A stretch of 64,000 nt of DNA, taken from the NCBI GenBank assembly GCA_037102815.1, contig BTPP01000002.1:2852001-2916000 (forward strand), given 5' to 3'. The stretch comes from Neurospora intermedia (Eukaryota; Ascomycota; Sordariomycetes; Sordariales; Sordariaceae). A program made the translations under genes and the position numbers. Under the pieces are notes generated by a model. That model saw nothing but the letters and a program-made list of their open reading frames with translations, was not told where the DNA came from and did not search any database. This document shows positions 45,431 through 57,038 of this stretch, in pieces (positions within the stretch are counted from its first letter, which is position 1; the number at the start of each line of letters is the position of its first letter).

Positions 45431-46888
45431 ATGTCGGTCTTCTCTTTGATCAAACGAAGCCGGCAAGCAGCAAAGGAACAGAACGCAAAGAATGCCCAAA
45501 AGGACAAGGCAGAGGCCAAGACAGAGGCCAAGGTCCCATACAAACACATACCCAGGCATGCCGCCCTCGATGCTCTCATGGGTGGTCCAACGGGCTGGAA
45601 GGAGGCCGATCGACTCAGAATCATGGAGGAGAACCGAAGGAGGAGTGTCATGACAGCAAACGGCATGGGTATGCCGAGCGGACTCTCAACTCCAGTCCAC
45701 GCCGGTGTCTTTACGCGCGCCAACAGCAGCCTCACGCACATTTCATTCAACAACCCCAGCGGCTCCGCTACACCCGTCCCTCCGATTCCCCGAGCATACA
45801 GCTACCACGGCTCAGTCCCGGGGTGGAGCCATCATGGCGGTGAAGTCAGCTATCTCTCGATCGATATGGCTGGAGCTGCCAGCAGTGGAACATCGATAAA
45901 GGGAAAAGAGAAGGAACTTCGGCGTCCCAGGCTCGACTCCGGCCGAGCCAGCTGGTCTTCAAGCAGGCTTGCAGCAACTGGTGGACGAATTCACTTTGAA
46001 GGAGGATCTGGCTCTGCCCCTCGAACCAGAGACGGCTCGAATTCCCCCGTCCAGAGCTCCAGCAACTCCAGCAGCTCAGAAGACGATTTGGAGATCACGC
46101 CCGTGAAGAAATTTACCAGCGCGGTGACAACCTCAAGTCCGCTCGCAGGAGTACCCAGCCGGCCGACAAGCGACACCGACTCCGTTCACCGTCTTCATCC
46201 CGGTCATGCCCGAAATGTGTCAAACTCGTCATACAAACAAGCCGGACAATCCGCGTCACCCAGTCAGTCATCCCCAAAGAGTAGTCCAACCAAAGGAGGA
46301 GGAGGTTTAACCAGCAGCAGCGCTTCACTGAGTGCCGCCGGCATCCCACCTGTTCCAGCAATCCCTCCCATGCAATTCGGCGGAACCCTCGCTCTTCCCA
46401 CAGCTCCCCCTTCGCACAAGAGTTCGCACCCCATTGCACCGTCCGTGGTGGTAGAAGAAGATGGCCCAGACCTCTCAGAAGACAACAGCTTTCAATCCTC
46501 CACCGGTACTGGCGCCGTTACTCCCCCCATTGGCACCGCCGTCTCAACGGCTCCCAAACCCAACCAGTTGGACGCCGAGCTAAAACCGATCCAATCCAAC
46601 ATCGTATCCAACACCAGCGACAACAGTAAAACCCCGTACAGGACGTACTCCAGCCAAAAGGAACGGTCGTCCGTCGCTGTTAGCGCTCTACCCACCTCGT
46701 TTGACGAAGCGAGCTTGGCGATTCCCCAGCAAGTGGTGACGCTTCCTCAACACCATCAGGCAACTGGGAAGTTAGGGAAACGGCCAAAGAAGATTTCCAA
46801 GGAGGAAGGGGAAGAAAGGGGAACCAAGGTGGCGAAGAAGAGTCGATGGAGCTTTATGAGTAATAGGAGGACGGCTGTTGCGGTATGA
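45431..46888 (+). CDS. Ser/Pro-rich protein of unknown function
   Basis: Single open frame, 485 aa, ATG at 45431 (CACAATGTCG context). I do not recognise a named family. The first ~75 residues are charged and helical (SLIKRSRQAAKEQNAKNAQK ... VPYKHIPRHAALDALMGGP ... RLRIMEENRRRSVM) and look conserved-type; the rest is Ser/Thr/Pro/Gly-rich and probably disordered, with phosphosite-like clusters (SSSNSSSSEDD) and PPVPAIPPM proline motifs. The C-terminus is basic (GKRPKKISKEEGEERGTK, KKSRWSFMSNRRT), a possible nuclear or membrane-binding signal. No signal peptide or membrane helix. Isolated: a long empty island on its left and 3 kb of non-coding sequence on its right. Confidence 0.7.
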   Translation: MSVFSLIKRSRQAAKEQNAKNAQKDKAEAKTEAKVPYKHIPRHAALDALMGGPTGWKEADRLRIMEENRRRSVMTANGMGMPSGLSTPVHAGVFTRANSSLTHISFNNPSGSATPVPPIPRAYSYHGSVPGWSHHGGEVSYLSIDMAGAASSGTSIKGKEKELRRPRLDSGRASWSSSRLAATGGRIHFEGGSGSAPRTRDGSNSPVQSSSNSSSSEDDLEITPVKKFTSAVTTSSPLAGVPSRPTSDTDSVHRLHPGHARNVSNSSYKQAGQSASPSQSSPKSSPTKGGGGLTSSSASLSAAGIPPVPAIPPMQFGGTLALPTAPPSHKSSHPIAPSVVVEEDGPDLSEDNSFQSSTGTGAVTPPIGTAVSTAPKPNQLDAELKPIQSNIVSNTSDNSKTPYRTYSSQKERSSVAVSALPTSFDEASLAIPQQVVTLPQHHQATGKLGKRPKKISKEEGEERGTKVAKKSRWSFMSNRRTAVAV

Positions 46889-48251
46889 CAGCATACCTAC
46901 CTAACACTCCTTTAAAGATGCTTTAGTGTGTTATTTCAGGAAGAAGACGGTTCTCCAGGAAGTTGAACTCATTTCGAAATCAGTATTTGCAGCGGTTTCT
47001 CCACTACCTTTTTCTTTTGTCTTACGAGGCCAGGGTGGCGGCATTTTGAAAATGGTTTTTTGTTTTTACTTACTTAATTCTTTTTATATCGTCGTATCTC
47101 TTTTGTGGATGATGTATAGGTTTTCCTGGGCTTGAAAGATGACATTTGCGATCAATGACTCCTTTCTTTTCTCTGTTTTTCTGTGTTGAGAGCGAGAGTA
47201 TCATCAGCATATGCGAACACCTACTAGAAAACCTTGACGATCGATTCTGGAGAAGATGGAAATACCACACCACTGTTTCGCGATCCTTGCTATCTGAAAC
47301 ATTAACTTGGTTTCTGACCCTCGTTGTTCTGAAACAAGGATTTCATTCTTCCGAATTCACTTCAGTTGCAAGTAATGAAAATTGGTGGCAACTGAACGAA
47401 ACATTGAGGACTAGATTTACAGCCACCACAGCCTGAAAGGCCATTGTTGCTCGACACTCAGTCTTGTGCTGCAGTTATTACCTCTACCTACTGCCTCTAG
47501 TATCGTGCGGTATCGGATTTATTCCTAAACCGACTGGACGGCAGAACAGGTAGTAGATAGTATGGATGGTGCGGGTGCGGATGCGGGAGACGCCTGCCCG
47601 GGCTCTATGACTATCCGGCAACGACTGCAATGGGTGGAACAACCTCTTAGTAATACCATGAGTTCGGCTGCCTGGATATGTTCTTTCCTGAGTGAACTTG
47701 AATCCCCCAGGAAACTGGACGATAGATCAGTCGGTAAGGAAGGAGCGAGGGTTCAGGGAGAGGGCAGATAGCGGGATGTACCTCTGGGGCTATTAGGTAC
47801 TTACTACCTCTAGTGAGCTCGCTATCGACGGTTGTAGCGTTCAAAACAGTGAGGTATGTGCTTCTATATACGGCTCGGCTCGTTTTCGTCTCGTCTCAAA
47901 TACTCGGACGGGATAATAAGTAGGTGGCGGCGATTTCCCAAAGTCTGTAGTACATGTAATTGGCGTGGCAGGTGTGGTGGTGTGATTTCGTTTTTGTCAG
48001 CTTTCAATGACAACTAACCACCAAGCTCAAAGGTGTCATACCGCCAAAGAAGATGTGCGACATGAAGCAGTCCGATTGCATTCTCTCTTTCAACGATGCT
48101 GCTGTACTGGGCACCTCTGGGAATGCTTTTACACACTAGTTCTACTAGTAGCTGCCTGGGCACAATCAATGTTCAATGCTACCTAGATACTCCTTCGTTT
48201 CGAATTACCCCAGAAAGGACAAAGGCGCGATCTGAGACGCTTTAGTTTTTA

Positions 48252-48314
<63 letters not shown>

Positions 48315-49957
48315 CATGCGGCGGCCAACACCGAAGGTCCTTGACACAGCAAGTACTTCGATACACTGGAACAATGGAGGAGGTCTGGACTCTGGCGGGC
48401 TTTGGCTACTTTGGGCTAGGTGGCTGTTGGCACAGGTCAGCTGAATCGAACCCCAGGACGGCTGCTTGGCTGGCCTCTTTGGGCTGAGAGGAATGGCCAT
48501 GAGGGGGACCCAACTTGACCGTATTGGTAATTGTGAGGTCTACTCGTTTCTAGGCCGGTTAACATTCAGTCCTTTGGAGGGTTTGTCTGGATCCAATGTG
48601 TCGTGGACGATACGTGGTGGGTGGGATCATATGGAGCGTGAGGGGTAGATATTGCTGTCTACTTAGCATCCATTCAGGGCCGATGCCGAGTAATGGCTTC
48701 ATGACTGCTCCATGCCACTCACATCACTGATGATGGGGAGCTGAATAACAGCAGTGCTATCACCGGTGTGAATCCTATTGCGTTCGCAGTTCTTGGTAGG
48801 CAAAGAATCCTACAACGGAAGATGGGGAGATCAGAGCTAGAAAGCGTGGTCGAATACCTAGTTCAACAGCGGGACAGCCAAAAGAACAAGCTGATGATGT
48901 TGCATTCAGGGTCCAGGACCATGTGTTGTTTCAAATGCTTGGCCAGGTTTAGCGGGAACATGTATCCCCGGTTAACAACACCGCACCGATGGACAAAGTA
49001 CAACAGGAGCATATGGCTTGTGGGCCAATTTATTGGCGACAATAGCTCGCTTCCTCATGCAAGCCGGGCGGGGATGGATATTCTCTGTGCGTCGCTTATA
49101 TCCGGGAGGTAGGAAGCGAAGGACCCAATGCGAAGCTGTTGCAGAGATGAAATAGTAGATTGAATGTTCGATGAATAAGAATTGCCTCCTGCTGCTTCTC
49201 TACGGACATTCATCATATTATCGTACACACCGGGACGGTCAGGTAAGGCACATCAGTCCAAGCCTCATCCGATTACTGAATCGACGGACCGGCGTTGTGC
49301 GTTCTTTGAGAGACCTCGAGGGTAGATGGTGACATCGGAATGCGATGACTGCGTTGATGACTCCTGGTGATGGTTTCACGTAGTGGACAAGTTGAACACT
49401 TCCACGGATGGAATGTATAAGCCACCACGGGTGTGTCTCGTATAAGTGTGGAAGACGGAATGGAAGATCAACAGATCGACAGGGGCGTTGCGGGAGGGGA
49501 GCAATTCCAAGGACACGATTGGCCAGCCTTGTCAGCCACAGACCCATCTCTCCAATGGGGACAGCTGCTGTGAAAAACAACTCCACCCGGCCATAGCGCG
49601 CCGACACCGTGGCATCTTCCACTTTCGCTGGACCTGGACGGCCTTATCATCTTATCGCGCCGCGACGGGAGCTTCCCCTCGCTCCACCATTCGGGACCTT
49701 GACGGATACATCATCACTCAGGGCATCGCCAACCGGCGCAATCTGGCTGCTGTGTCTACTATACCTTTCCCACTTCCACTTTGATAGCAATTGAACTATC
49801 GCACTCCTTTACTCCTACCACCCGATGGTGTTCTGACCTCTTGTTTTTGCGGTCTAGCGGCCGCCTTCCTCTCCTTTCGTTTGTCCTATCCAACGCAGTT
49901 CCAATTTAGTCCCCTAAACTGAATAGTTCCGGTGCCCTGTTTCGCGCGGCGTGAGAG
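46889..49957. other. Intergenic, 3.1 kb, with T57 tract
   Basis: No gene recognised. A T57 homopolymer lies at 48258-48314. Motifs TACCTCTACCTACTGCCTCTAG (47480s) and CTACCTCTAGTG (47800s) belong to the dispersed TAGGTA/CCTCTA motif group. Open frames 48466-48648, 48768-49112 and 49239-49622 (-) have no domain. The last ~350 bp are CT-rich and probably the alg5 promoter and leader. Confidence 0.5.
48258..48314. repeat. T57 homopolymer
   Basis: About 57 consecutive T, the longest homopolymer in the window. Exact length may not be reliable in any sequence assembly. Confidence 0.9.
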
Positions 49958-51377
49958 ATGGCGCCTTCTTCCACCATCTCGGATATCGTCGGCGCGCCAT
50001 TGCAGCTGGTCTGGTTTCTTTATGACGTCGCCGCCGAAACCTCGACTCCTATTCTATTTCTAATCGCCGTGTCGGTTGCTGGACTTGCTTTTGGACTTGT
50101 ATGAGCCTTACCTCTTTCCTGGTCGCCCCTTTCACGTCGCCAGCCCAGCTCATGTAAGGCCTTGACTGACACTCGCATCTTGCTTCCACCTGACGTAGAT
50201 ATACATCGCCCTGCACATAGTTGCGCCCAAGCCTCGCCTTCCGTACCCATCCGAAAAGACTTACATCACCACCAACCCCGATGGCACCATCAGCAAGCCC
50301 CGACCGCTGCCCTGCTGGTACGACCGTTGGCACGCCGAGAGCCGTCTGAAGGAACAATCCTCCTCTTCAACAACAGTCTCCTACCCTACCATCCCCGCCG
50401 GCTTCCCGGTCCCCGACTTCGGCACTGTCGAGCCCGCCGAAGTCGAGATCAGCGTCGTCATCCCCGCCTACAACGAAGCCGACCGGCTTATCCCAACCCT
50501 TGAAGAGATGGTCGCCTACCTCGACGAACACTTTGGCCGGCCCGCAATTTCCGGTCCCGGCTCCCGTCCCACCTCCAAGGGAACCGGCACGCCCAAGCCG
50601 CACCGCAACGTTTTCAAGGACGCCTCCGCCCACAAGCGCCAGCACCCGCCCTCGGGCTACGAGATCCTCCTGATCAACGACGGCAGCACCGACCGCACCG
50701 TTGACGTCGCCCTCGATTTCTCGCGCCAGCACAACCTGCACGACATACTTCGTATCGTCACTCTGGAAAAAAACCGGGGTAAAGGCGGCGGCGTCACACA
50801 CGGCCTCCGCCACGTGCGCGGCGAGTACGCCGTGTTCGCCGACGCCGATGGAGCCTCGCGCTTCGGTGACCTGGGCAAGTTAATAGAGGGGTGCGAGGAC
50901 GTGGTCGACGGATCCAACCGGGGCGTGGCCATCGGCAGCCGCGCGCACCTCGTTGGCAGCGAAGCTGTTGTCAAGCGCTCAGCCGTCCGTAACTTTCTGA
51001 TGCGCTCGTTCCACTTTGTGCTGATGATCCTCACGCCGCCGGCGACGAGCCGGATTAGGGACACGCAGTGTGGGTTCAAACTGTTTTCCAGGGCGGCGCT
51101 GCCTCATATTGTGCCGTATATGCATACGGAGGGATGGATCTTTGATATCGAAATGTTGATGCTGGCTGAGTCGGCGCCGGCTACCCCTGTTCTGGCAAGC
51201 GATGGGAGTGTCATTGGCACGAGCTATGGGATAAAAGTGGCCGAGGTACCGATTGGGTGGCATGAGGTGGGTGGCAGCAAGATGAATCTGGTCAAAGATA
51301 GTGTCAAGATGGCGATCGGCTTGGCGGTGTTGAGGGCTAGTTGGATGCTTGGAGTGTATAGGAGACGGCTTGCTTGA
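49958..51377 (+). CDS. alg5: Dolichyl-phosphate beta-glucosyltransferase Alg5
   Basis: Model: 49958-50098 and 50199-51377 (439 aa), one 100-bp intron. An N-terminal membrane anchor (ILFLIAVSVAGLAFGLIYIA) precedes a GT2 catalytic domain: VVIPAYNEADRL (nucleotide-binding start), YEILLINDGSTD, NRGKGGGVTHGL, and the metal-binding FADADGASRF. Later hallmarks are SRIRDTQCGFKLFSR and HTEGWIFDIEMLMLAE, followed by EVPIGWHEVGGSKMN. These match Alg5, the ER enzyme that transfers glucose from UDP-Glc to dolichyl phosphate, supplying the donor for the three terminal glucoses of N-glycan precursors. A Pro/Ser/Thr-rich, fungal-type insertion (about residues 175-215) separates the first two motifs and makes the protein ~100 residues longer than yeast Alg5. 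Confident assignment. Confidence 0.95.
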
Positions 51378-53043
51378 TTTAGCCGTTCACAATAGTTAGT
51401 TGCTTTGGCGACTGGAGCGGTGTCTTTTGATTTTATTTTGGATTTATCTTGGACATCTTGCAGACTTCCGATTTCCAGATACCTCGGTCGCTAAATCATT
51501 CATGCCAATGCATTTTCTCGATTTTCCCTTTTTTTTCGAGCCTTCCTCCTGATGAAGGAGTAAAAGGCTGGGCAAAAGAATCAGGCGAGCTACAGGGCGA
51601 AGTTGTATTTCAATGGATCTTCGAAACGGCTTCGAAGCCCCCCTGTGGACCGTGAGACGATGGTTAGACCGGGCGGATCGAGTGCCTTAATTGGGCGAAT
51701 TACGAGAGGAACTTGGGCGGTTTTGCAATTCTGCATAACCGCCGACATGAAGCGTTCATGTCATGCTGGGTTTTTGCACTTCTGCTGGCTATATCTTGAG
51801 CTTCGGGCCTGGCTTTCGTGGTCGCGGACGGGTATTTAAGTCAATGTTTAACGAAACCGAGAAGGAAAGAATCTGACGAGTTACAGTATCGCAAAATTCC
51901 GCGGGCGGCCTCAGCACTCTGAGTTTAAAAACTCCCTTCGGCAGACATCTTCCGGAGTTGTTGGAACATTACCCTGCCCTAGTCTCCACTCGGATCTGCT
52001 CAACTCAACCCATCAATGACAAAATCACCTTCTTTGGCTTCGAATTGCATGCTAATTCCCTTTTTCAAGGCACGGCAGGGATTAGGGAGCAGCTGAATGC
52101 TGCAAAGCTGCACCAGAGACTTGGCAAAACTGCAGGGTGGTGGGTCAGGGGAGGGAGCCGGACGTGACCGGATAGGGGGTTTTTGAGCCTCCGGCGGACC
52201 TGCAGAAATTCTTCGACATCCAAAGTGCGAAGATCACGCCGGAGCTGCTTAAGTAACAACCTTGACGGCTACGCCTGCTCAAACACCGCCATGGATCTCC
52301 TTACCCCATCGATTCAGAACCCCCTTACAGTAATGATCCCTGCTTTTGCAACTAATGCGGGCAGCCCAATTTTTTTGCAAAAGGCGGGGTTTTGCAAAGG
52401 GGAGAGCGGGAGCACAGACCAAGCAAGGGCCTTCTAGCCACTAAGGAGCAGTTAGCGGCACCAAAAAGTGGGTCTCTTAAAGCGGCCGGACCCCGGTATA
52501 CGGGTATAAGAGTGCCCGTCTCACCAAAACCAGACCCCTGCTTTTGCAAATCCAGGCCGTCTGCGTTGCAAATTGCAGGTTGCAGGAATTACCACCAGAG
52601 GGAATGCAGGCAGTCGAAATCTTTTGCAAAAGGGGGGATTTTGCAAAAGGAGGGGGGTTGCAAAAGCAGGGATCTTTACTGTATGTGAATGCAAGTGATC
52701 GCGCCAAGTTCCTGTAGAAGTTCACCATGTCTCTCAGTCATGAGAACTAAGATCAAGGGTCCTGGTACCGACTACACACCAGTGTTGGACTGAATGAAAA
52801 TTCGCTTGTGCTAACCAGGGTGGGCGCCTGGGAATGGTGGTCCTTAGTCACTGAGATCGACACTTCCCGCTACACATACTCCAGTCAGCCCCGGGTTTTA
52901 GCTTCGACAATCGTTTGTCCGACTACATATTCGGGTTTTGTGATCTCAAAGGGTTTCCATTCTTTGTCTTTTGTTATCCCGAGGCAGGCATCGGGACTTT
53001 TAGACGTAGCTGGCTCCTCAAATATTTTGTGTTCGCCGGAACA
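51378..53043. other. Intergenic alg5 to Golgi membrane-protein gene, containing a MITE
   Basis: 1.67 kb. Left part (51378-52325) is non-coding with no clear feature. The middle holds the inverted-repeat element described separately (52328-52681). The final 360 bp contain an open frame continuous with the next gene's first exon, but I treat it as leader because the conserved part starts at the ATG 53044. Confidence 0.5.
52328..52681. mobile_element. TA-flanked MITE, probable Tc1/mariner-pogo derivative
   Basis: A 354-bp element bounded by 24-bp terminal inverted repeats that differ at one position: left CAGTAATGATCCCTGC... (52328-52351), right ...GCAGGGATCTTTACTG (52658-52681). Each end is flanked by TA (52326-52327 and 52682-52683), consistent with the TA target duplication of Tc1/mariner-pogo transposons; the CAGT ends also fit pogo-like elements. 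No transposase frame is present, so it is non-autonomous. Inside are about eight TTGCAA-centred repeats, including an internal copy of CCCTGCTTTTGCAA near 52536, which may be subterminal binding sites. The near-identical termini suggest a fairly recent insertion. Confidence 0.82.
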
Positions 53044-54274
53044 ATGTATGCCCCCGAATCGACATGGACACGCGCATTCCTAGTCGTCGCTGTCGTCCAA
53101 GCCCTGGTCGCATCGTCACTTGAAGCGTGAGTGAGATATGCCCCCCACGTCCCAATCCCCCCCGACTAACATGCTCCAGCTACGTCCTAATAGCCGTCGA
53201 GCGCTGCTTCGAGCCCGCCGTAGTCCAAGTACCCCGCGGCCACACAGTCCCCCTGTTCTTCGCCCTCTTTATCTTCGGCTTTGTCTATCAGCTCATCTTG
53301 GTGTACGACGCGCTGCGCTCGAGCAGCATGATCCAGGTCGTCGGCCTGTGTGTGTACAACCTCTGTCTGCTCGGCTACGCCCTCTTTCAGCCCAAGGACA
53401 TCAACGACGCGCTTGATTCGCTCGCGGGAAGCATAACAGCGGATCACAAGCCGCTGATAACGCCGGGGACGAATGCTTGGGGGGATTCTATGCCGGCGTT
53501 AGCGGCGCTGGCGCTGGTGGTGGCGGTGGCGACGGGTGTCTTTTGTTTTGTAGCGTGGAAGCTACGGTCCGAGTTTGCTTGGGTGGTTTATAAAGCTATC
53601 AATGCGGATCGGGCTATGAGAAAGCGTATCTTAATCTTACAGGTATGGCTCCCTTCCATGTCACACCAAGGTCCTATTCGCTTTCTAATACATAACGATG
53701 GATGGCCTACGCAACCAGTCTTATACGGCCTTTCTCAAGTTCGATCTGTTTTTCTTGCTGGGGTTCTTGCTCCAGAACATGATTAACTCTTCTGCCAACA
53801 TGGGCAAACCCGAATTCGGACTGTCTATTGGCGCAATTCCCCTCGTTCTCCTGGTGATCTGGCTTGCGGTGGTCTGTGCCCAGAGTGAGTACACGGTCGG
53901 CACGCTTGTCATCATCGTAAGTCCACTGGATCCATGCCTTTTTCACCAATCGCCATTGTTTGTATTCTCCCCTGTCTAACTCGAGCTTTCTCCAGCTTTG
54001 CCAGTTGGCGGCCGCTGGTTTTCTCTGCTGGAAGCTTACGACCATCGACCATGAGCTTTACATGTTCAGGACCTTCGCCGCTATCACACTGATTATGACA
54101 CTTTGCGCCGCCGGAATGGCGGTGCTCTGTCTAGTCAATTTCGGTAAAGGAGTGAAGAATATTGCTGAGTCTCAGCTGAGACAAAAATCCACGCACAACC
54201 TGCCAGATACGGACTACGCATCGTTATCATACTTGTACGGCTATACACCGCGTAGGTCGCCGCTTGATGCTTAG
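53044..54274 (+). CDS. Multispan Golgi-type membrane protein (UPF0658-like)
   Basis: Model: 53044-53126, 53180-53642, 53719-53916, 53996-54274 (340 aa). It starts MYAPESTWTRAFLVVAVVQALVASSLEAYV. At least seven hydrophobic segments follow, including VPLFFALFIFGFVYQLILVYDAL, IQVVGLCVYNLCLLGYALF, ALAALALVVAVATGVFCFVAW, FDLFFLLGFLLQNMI and LVLLVIWLAVVCAQ. Conserved-looking pieces are VYKAINADRAMRKR and EFAWVVY, and the C-terminus TDYASLSYLYGY is cytosolic-type. The overall pattern resembles the fungal UPF0658 Golgi membrane family (S. pombe SPAC23H3.04 type), whose biochemical role is unknown. Junction phases agree, all introns (53, 76, 79 bp) are GT-AG. The family name is a recognition call, not proven. 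Confidence 0.78.
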
Positions 54275-54419
54275 ACAAATAGAGCAACTCTATCTATTGT
54301 CATATCCTACTTAATGTATAATGAGAAATTCCTTTAACATTGCGCGGATGATGGAGGTCTTGTAAGTGCACTTGATGATTTGAAGAAGCGGAGGGAAGAT
54401 ATATATATATATATGAAGG

Positions 54420-54467
<48 letters not shown>

Positions 54468-55227
54468 TTTAAAAGGGGTTGAGAGGGGGCATTTATATGC
54501 CGCAAGACACAGCTAGAAAAGGGGAAGAAAGACACACCGCAGTACAGCACCTGGGCTTTGCCGGTCGTCATCGACCCAACAGCTAGACTACATAAGCGAC
54601 CGGTAAGACTGTTCGTCACAGGTGGAAGGATACATGCTGCATGCACCGAATCTTTCAATAACGTGGTCCAGGTGTTGTATGTTTCTTGTCATCTCTTGTA
54701 ACTTGTAATATTTCTGTCTCCCATTACGCCTTCCTTCCTTCGTTCCTTTCTTCCCTTCAATTTAATTCGTTTTCCCACACTCTCTGTCCGTTGGGGGAAA
54801 GAAAGACCCATTTTGAGCATCGCCATCCTCACATGGAATCCATCTTGTCACACCGCTAGATTTCACTTTGGCTCCATAGGTACTTGTACTAACTTCTTGG
54901 TATTGATAATACGGGAAACCTCTGGTTCCCTCTGGGAGAACCCCGTGCAGGTTCTAAAAACCTTTGTGTCCAGCCCATACTGGAGCTGGGCTGGGCCGGG
55001 CCCTGAATTCCAGGCCTTCCTTCCTTCCTCTTCGTCTCATCATGGATCATTACTTTAGAAATACAACAGATACAACGAACGGGCTCTTCGTCCCATGGCG
55101 CCCAGTATCCAGTAGTCGCCTTTTTTTTTCCCCCTTCTTTCCCGTCAGGTATATTACGATATTGTGTGTTTTTTTCCCCCCCCTTGGGTTGCTCATAATC
55201 CCGCGTCAGTGACTCCTCTTGTGCAAC
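54275..55227. other. Intergenic between convergent genes, with A41 tract
   Basis: 953 bp of 3' flanks. Holds (TA)n near 54401-54414, an A41 homopolymer at 54425-54465, GGAAGGAA/CCTTCCTT-type runs near 54730 and 55018, and C/T runs near 55120-55185. No coding sequence recognised. Confidence 0.5.
54425..54465. repeat. A41 homopolymer
   Basis: About 41 consecutive A, 150 bp beyond the stop of the UPF0658-like gene and directly after a (TA)n tract. The position might suggest a retroposed poly-A tail, but the upstream gene has introns, so it is simply a genomic A tract. Confidence 0.9.
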
Positions 55228-57038
55228 TTAAACACGCTCGTTATGAACAGACTCCTCAATTCCGTGCGGTTCGCTTTCGCTCTTCTTCGCAGGGCCGTCT
55301 GAAGAGTCCATGTCGGCGAGAATGTCGCCATGCTGGCGATAAGCACGTTCCATGGCCCAGTGGAAGGGGCTGTCCGTTGAAAAGAGGACGTCGATCGACT
55401 CCAATGAGCGGTTGGCCGTCTCCGGGTAAACTGTTGAGTGAATTAAGTTAGCGCGACTGGAGAGTCATATAACGATATAGGAGGAGAAGATGGGAGAATA
55501 GGAGTGGACATACAGAGGTACACAATGGGGATCCAAAGAAGGTTGAGTCCCGCAAAGAGGAAGTAGGTCCTGTTCTCGAGGTGTCTGAACATGATGGGGT
55601 TGACCAGCACGGTCCAACCAACACCAATAGCCCACCCCGTGATACCGAAGCCGTTGCCCTGGGCACGCATGTCCGAGGACCAGATCTCGGTAGGGATCAG
55701 GAACGCAACAGTACCCCAGGTTGCGGCGTAGCAGATGTTGAAAAGGAACAGCATGGTGACAGCAGCAGGAGCGAAGGATGAAGAGCGCTCCGGGTGTGCC
55801 CTCGCACCTTCGTAGACACAGGCGGCAACGAGGTTGACAACGAACAAGGCGAATGATCCGCCCATGAGGCACTTGCGGCGACCAAGGCGGTCCACAATCT
55901 GGGCGCTGATGATGGTTCCAACAATACCGACGGTGCTAAGGCCACCGGTCAGGCCGTTCTGGGTAAGACGGTCGTAACCAGCGGCTGAGAGGAGAACAGG
56001 GGCATAAGCCGTCACTGCTGTGATACCGGTCCATGAACCCATGATCTGCAAGAGCATGCACAACCACGCCCTGCGGCCAAGATGAGAACCGGGCTTGCCG
56101 CCTTGTCCAGCTAGGATCTGGGCGAATTGAATGGGTGAGCTCTTCTGGCTTGACTTCGCAACAGCGGCAATCTCCTGGAACTCCAACTCGACCGCAGTGG
56201 CATCGTGGGTTCCTCGCACATGCTCCAGGACCTCTCTTGCGTCGTCGAGGCGGCCAACTGATGCTAGGTATCGAGGGCTGTCGGGCAGAAGCTTGATTCC
56301 GAGGACAAGGAGGATGGCAGGGAAGCACTGGAAAGCAAGCAGGAAGCGCCATTGAACGTCCGAGTATCCGTTGTCGAGGAAGGACATGCCAAAGTAGATC
56401 CAGTACGCGACTGCGATGCCGAGGTAGTTGGCGATGAAGACGTAGCCGAGGAAGCCGCCTCTGTGTGATGCTGTTGAGGTTTCGGAGACGAGAACGGGGG
56501 TGATGCCGGTAAGGGCGCCGGTGCCGAGACCGGTCACGACACGGGCCACGATCATGAAGTCGCTCGACTGAGTCGCCGCCTGCAGCACACCGCCGATGAG
56601 GGAGAGGACGGCTCCGATGAAGAGACTAATGTAATACCATCAAGAAGCATTAGCCACCAGATCACTTCTTCAAGACCCCAAAAAGGGGGCAGTGACTTCT
56701 AAGATGTGGTAGGTAGGTAGGTAGGTAGGTAGGGAGGGAGGTAGGAGCACATACCCGTTAATTCGTCCAATCCTGTCCGCAAGCCATCCTCCGGCAAAGC
56801 AACCAAAGATACATCCGACGTAGTAGACTGATACAATACCACCCTGGTGAACTTCGTCCGTTACTGTGCCATCAGGCAAGCCGATACCAACCTCGGTGAC
56901 ATAGCGTGGAGAGGCATTAACGCCGCCCATCACACCTTGATCATAACCTTCGAAGAAGATACTGATGAGGGAGAAGGTCTGGATGGCGAGATTGAGCTGG
57001 GTAGGCGACAGCCTCTTCCAGAGAGTGGTGTACCCCAT
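55228..57038 (-). CDS. MFS sugar porter
   Basis: Model on the minus strand: 57038-56755, 56625-55514, 55430-55228 (532 aa). It starts MGYTTLWKRLSPTQLNLAIQ. Sugar-porter signatures in order: FFEGYDQGVMGGVNASPRY (TM1, like fungal hexose and polyol transporters), GGWLADRIGRI, VARVVTGLGTGALTG, LLPDSPRYLASVGR (PESPR-type), DRLGRRKCLMGG, a CYAATWGTVAFLIPTEIW motif and, at the end, FYPETANRSLESIDVLF. Twelve transmembrane segments are expected in the plasma membrane; the substrate is unknown. Intron 1 (129 bp) contains a (TAGG)6-like tract. It is divergent from anmK across 1.0 kb. No gaps or premature stops. Confidence 0.92.
56708..56738. repeat. (TAGG)n repeat inside the sugar-porter intron 1
   Basis: About six GGTA/TAGG units followed by GGGAGGGAGG, located within intron 1 of the transporter gene between its donor and acceptor. 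Confidence 0.9.

Noticed and set aside
48420-48450. TGAATCGAACCCC resembling a reverse tRNA B box
   Set aside because: The flanking stem does not pair, there is no A box at the right spacing on the minus strand and no acceptor stem.
52328-52681. Repeated TTGCAA units as a CRISPR-like array
   Set aside because: Spacing is irregular, units are short palindromes, no cas genes are possible here, and the inverted termini with TA flanks explain it as a MITE.
54425-54465. A41 run as the poly-A tail of a retroposed gene copy
   Set aside because: The gene just upstream retains three introns, and no target duplication was found around the tract.
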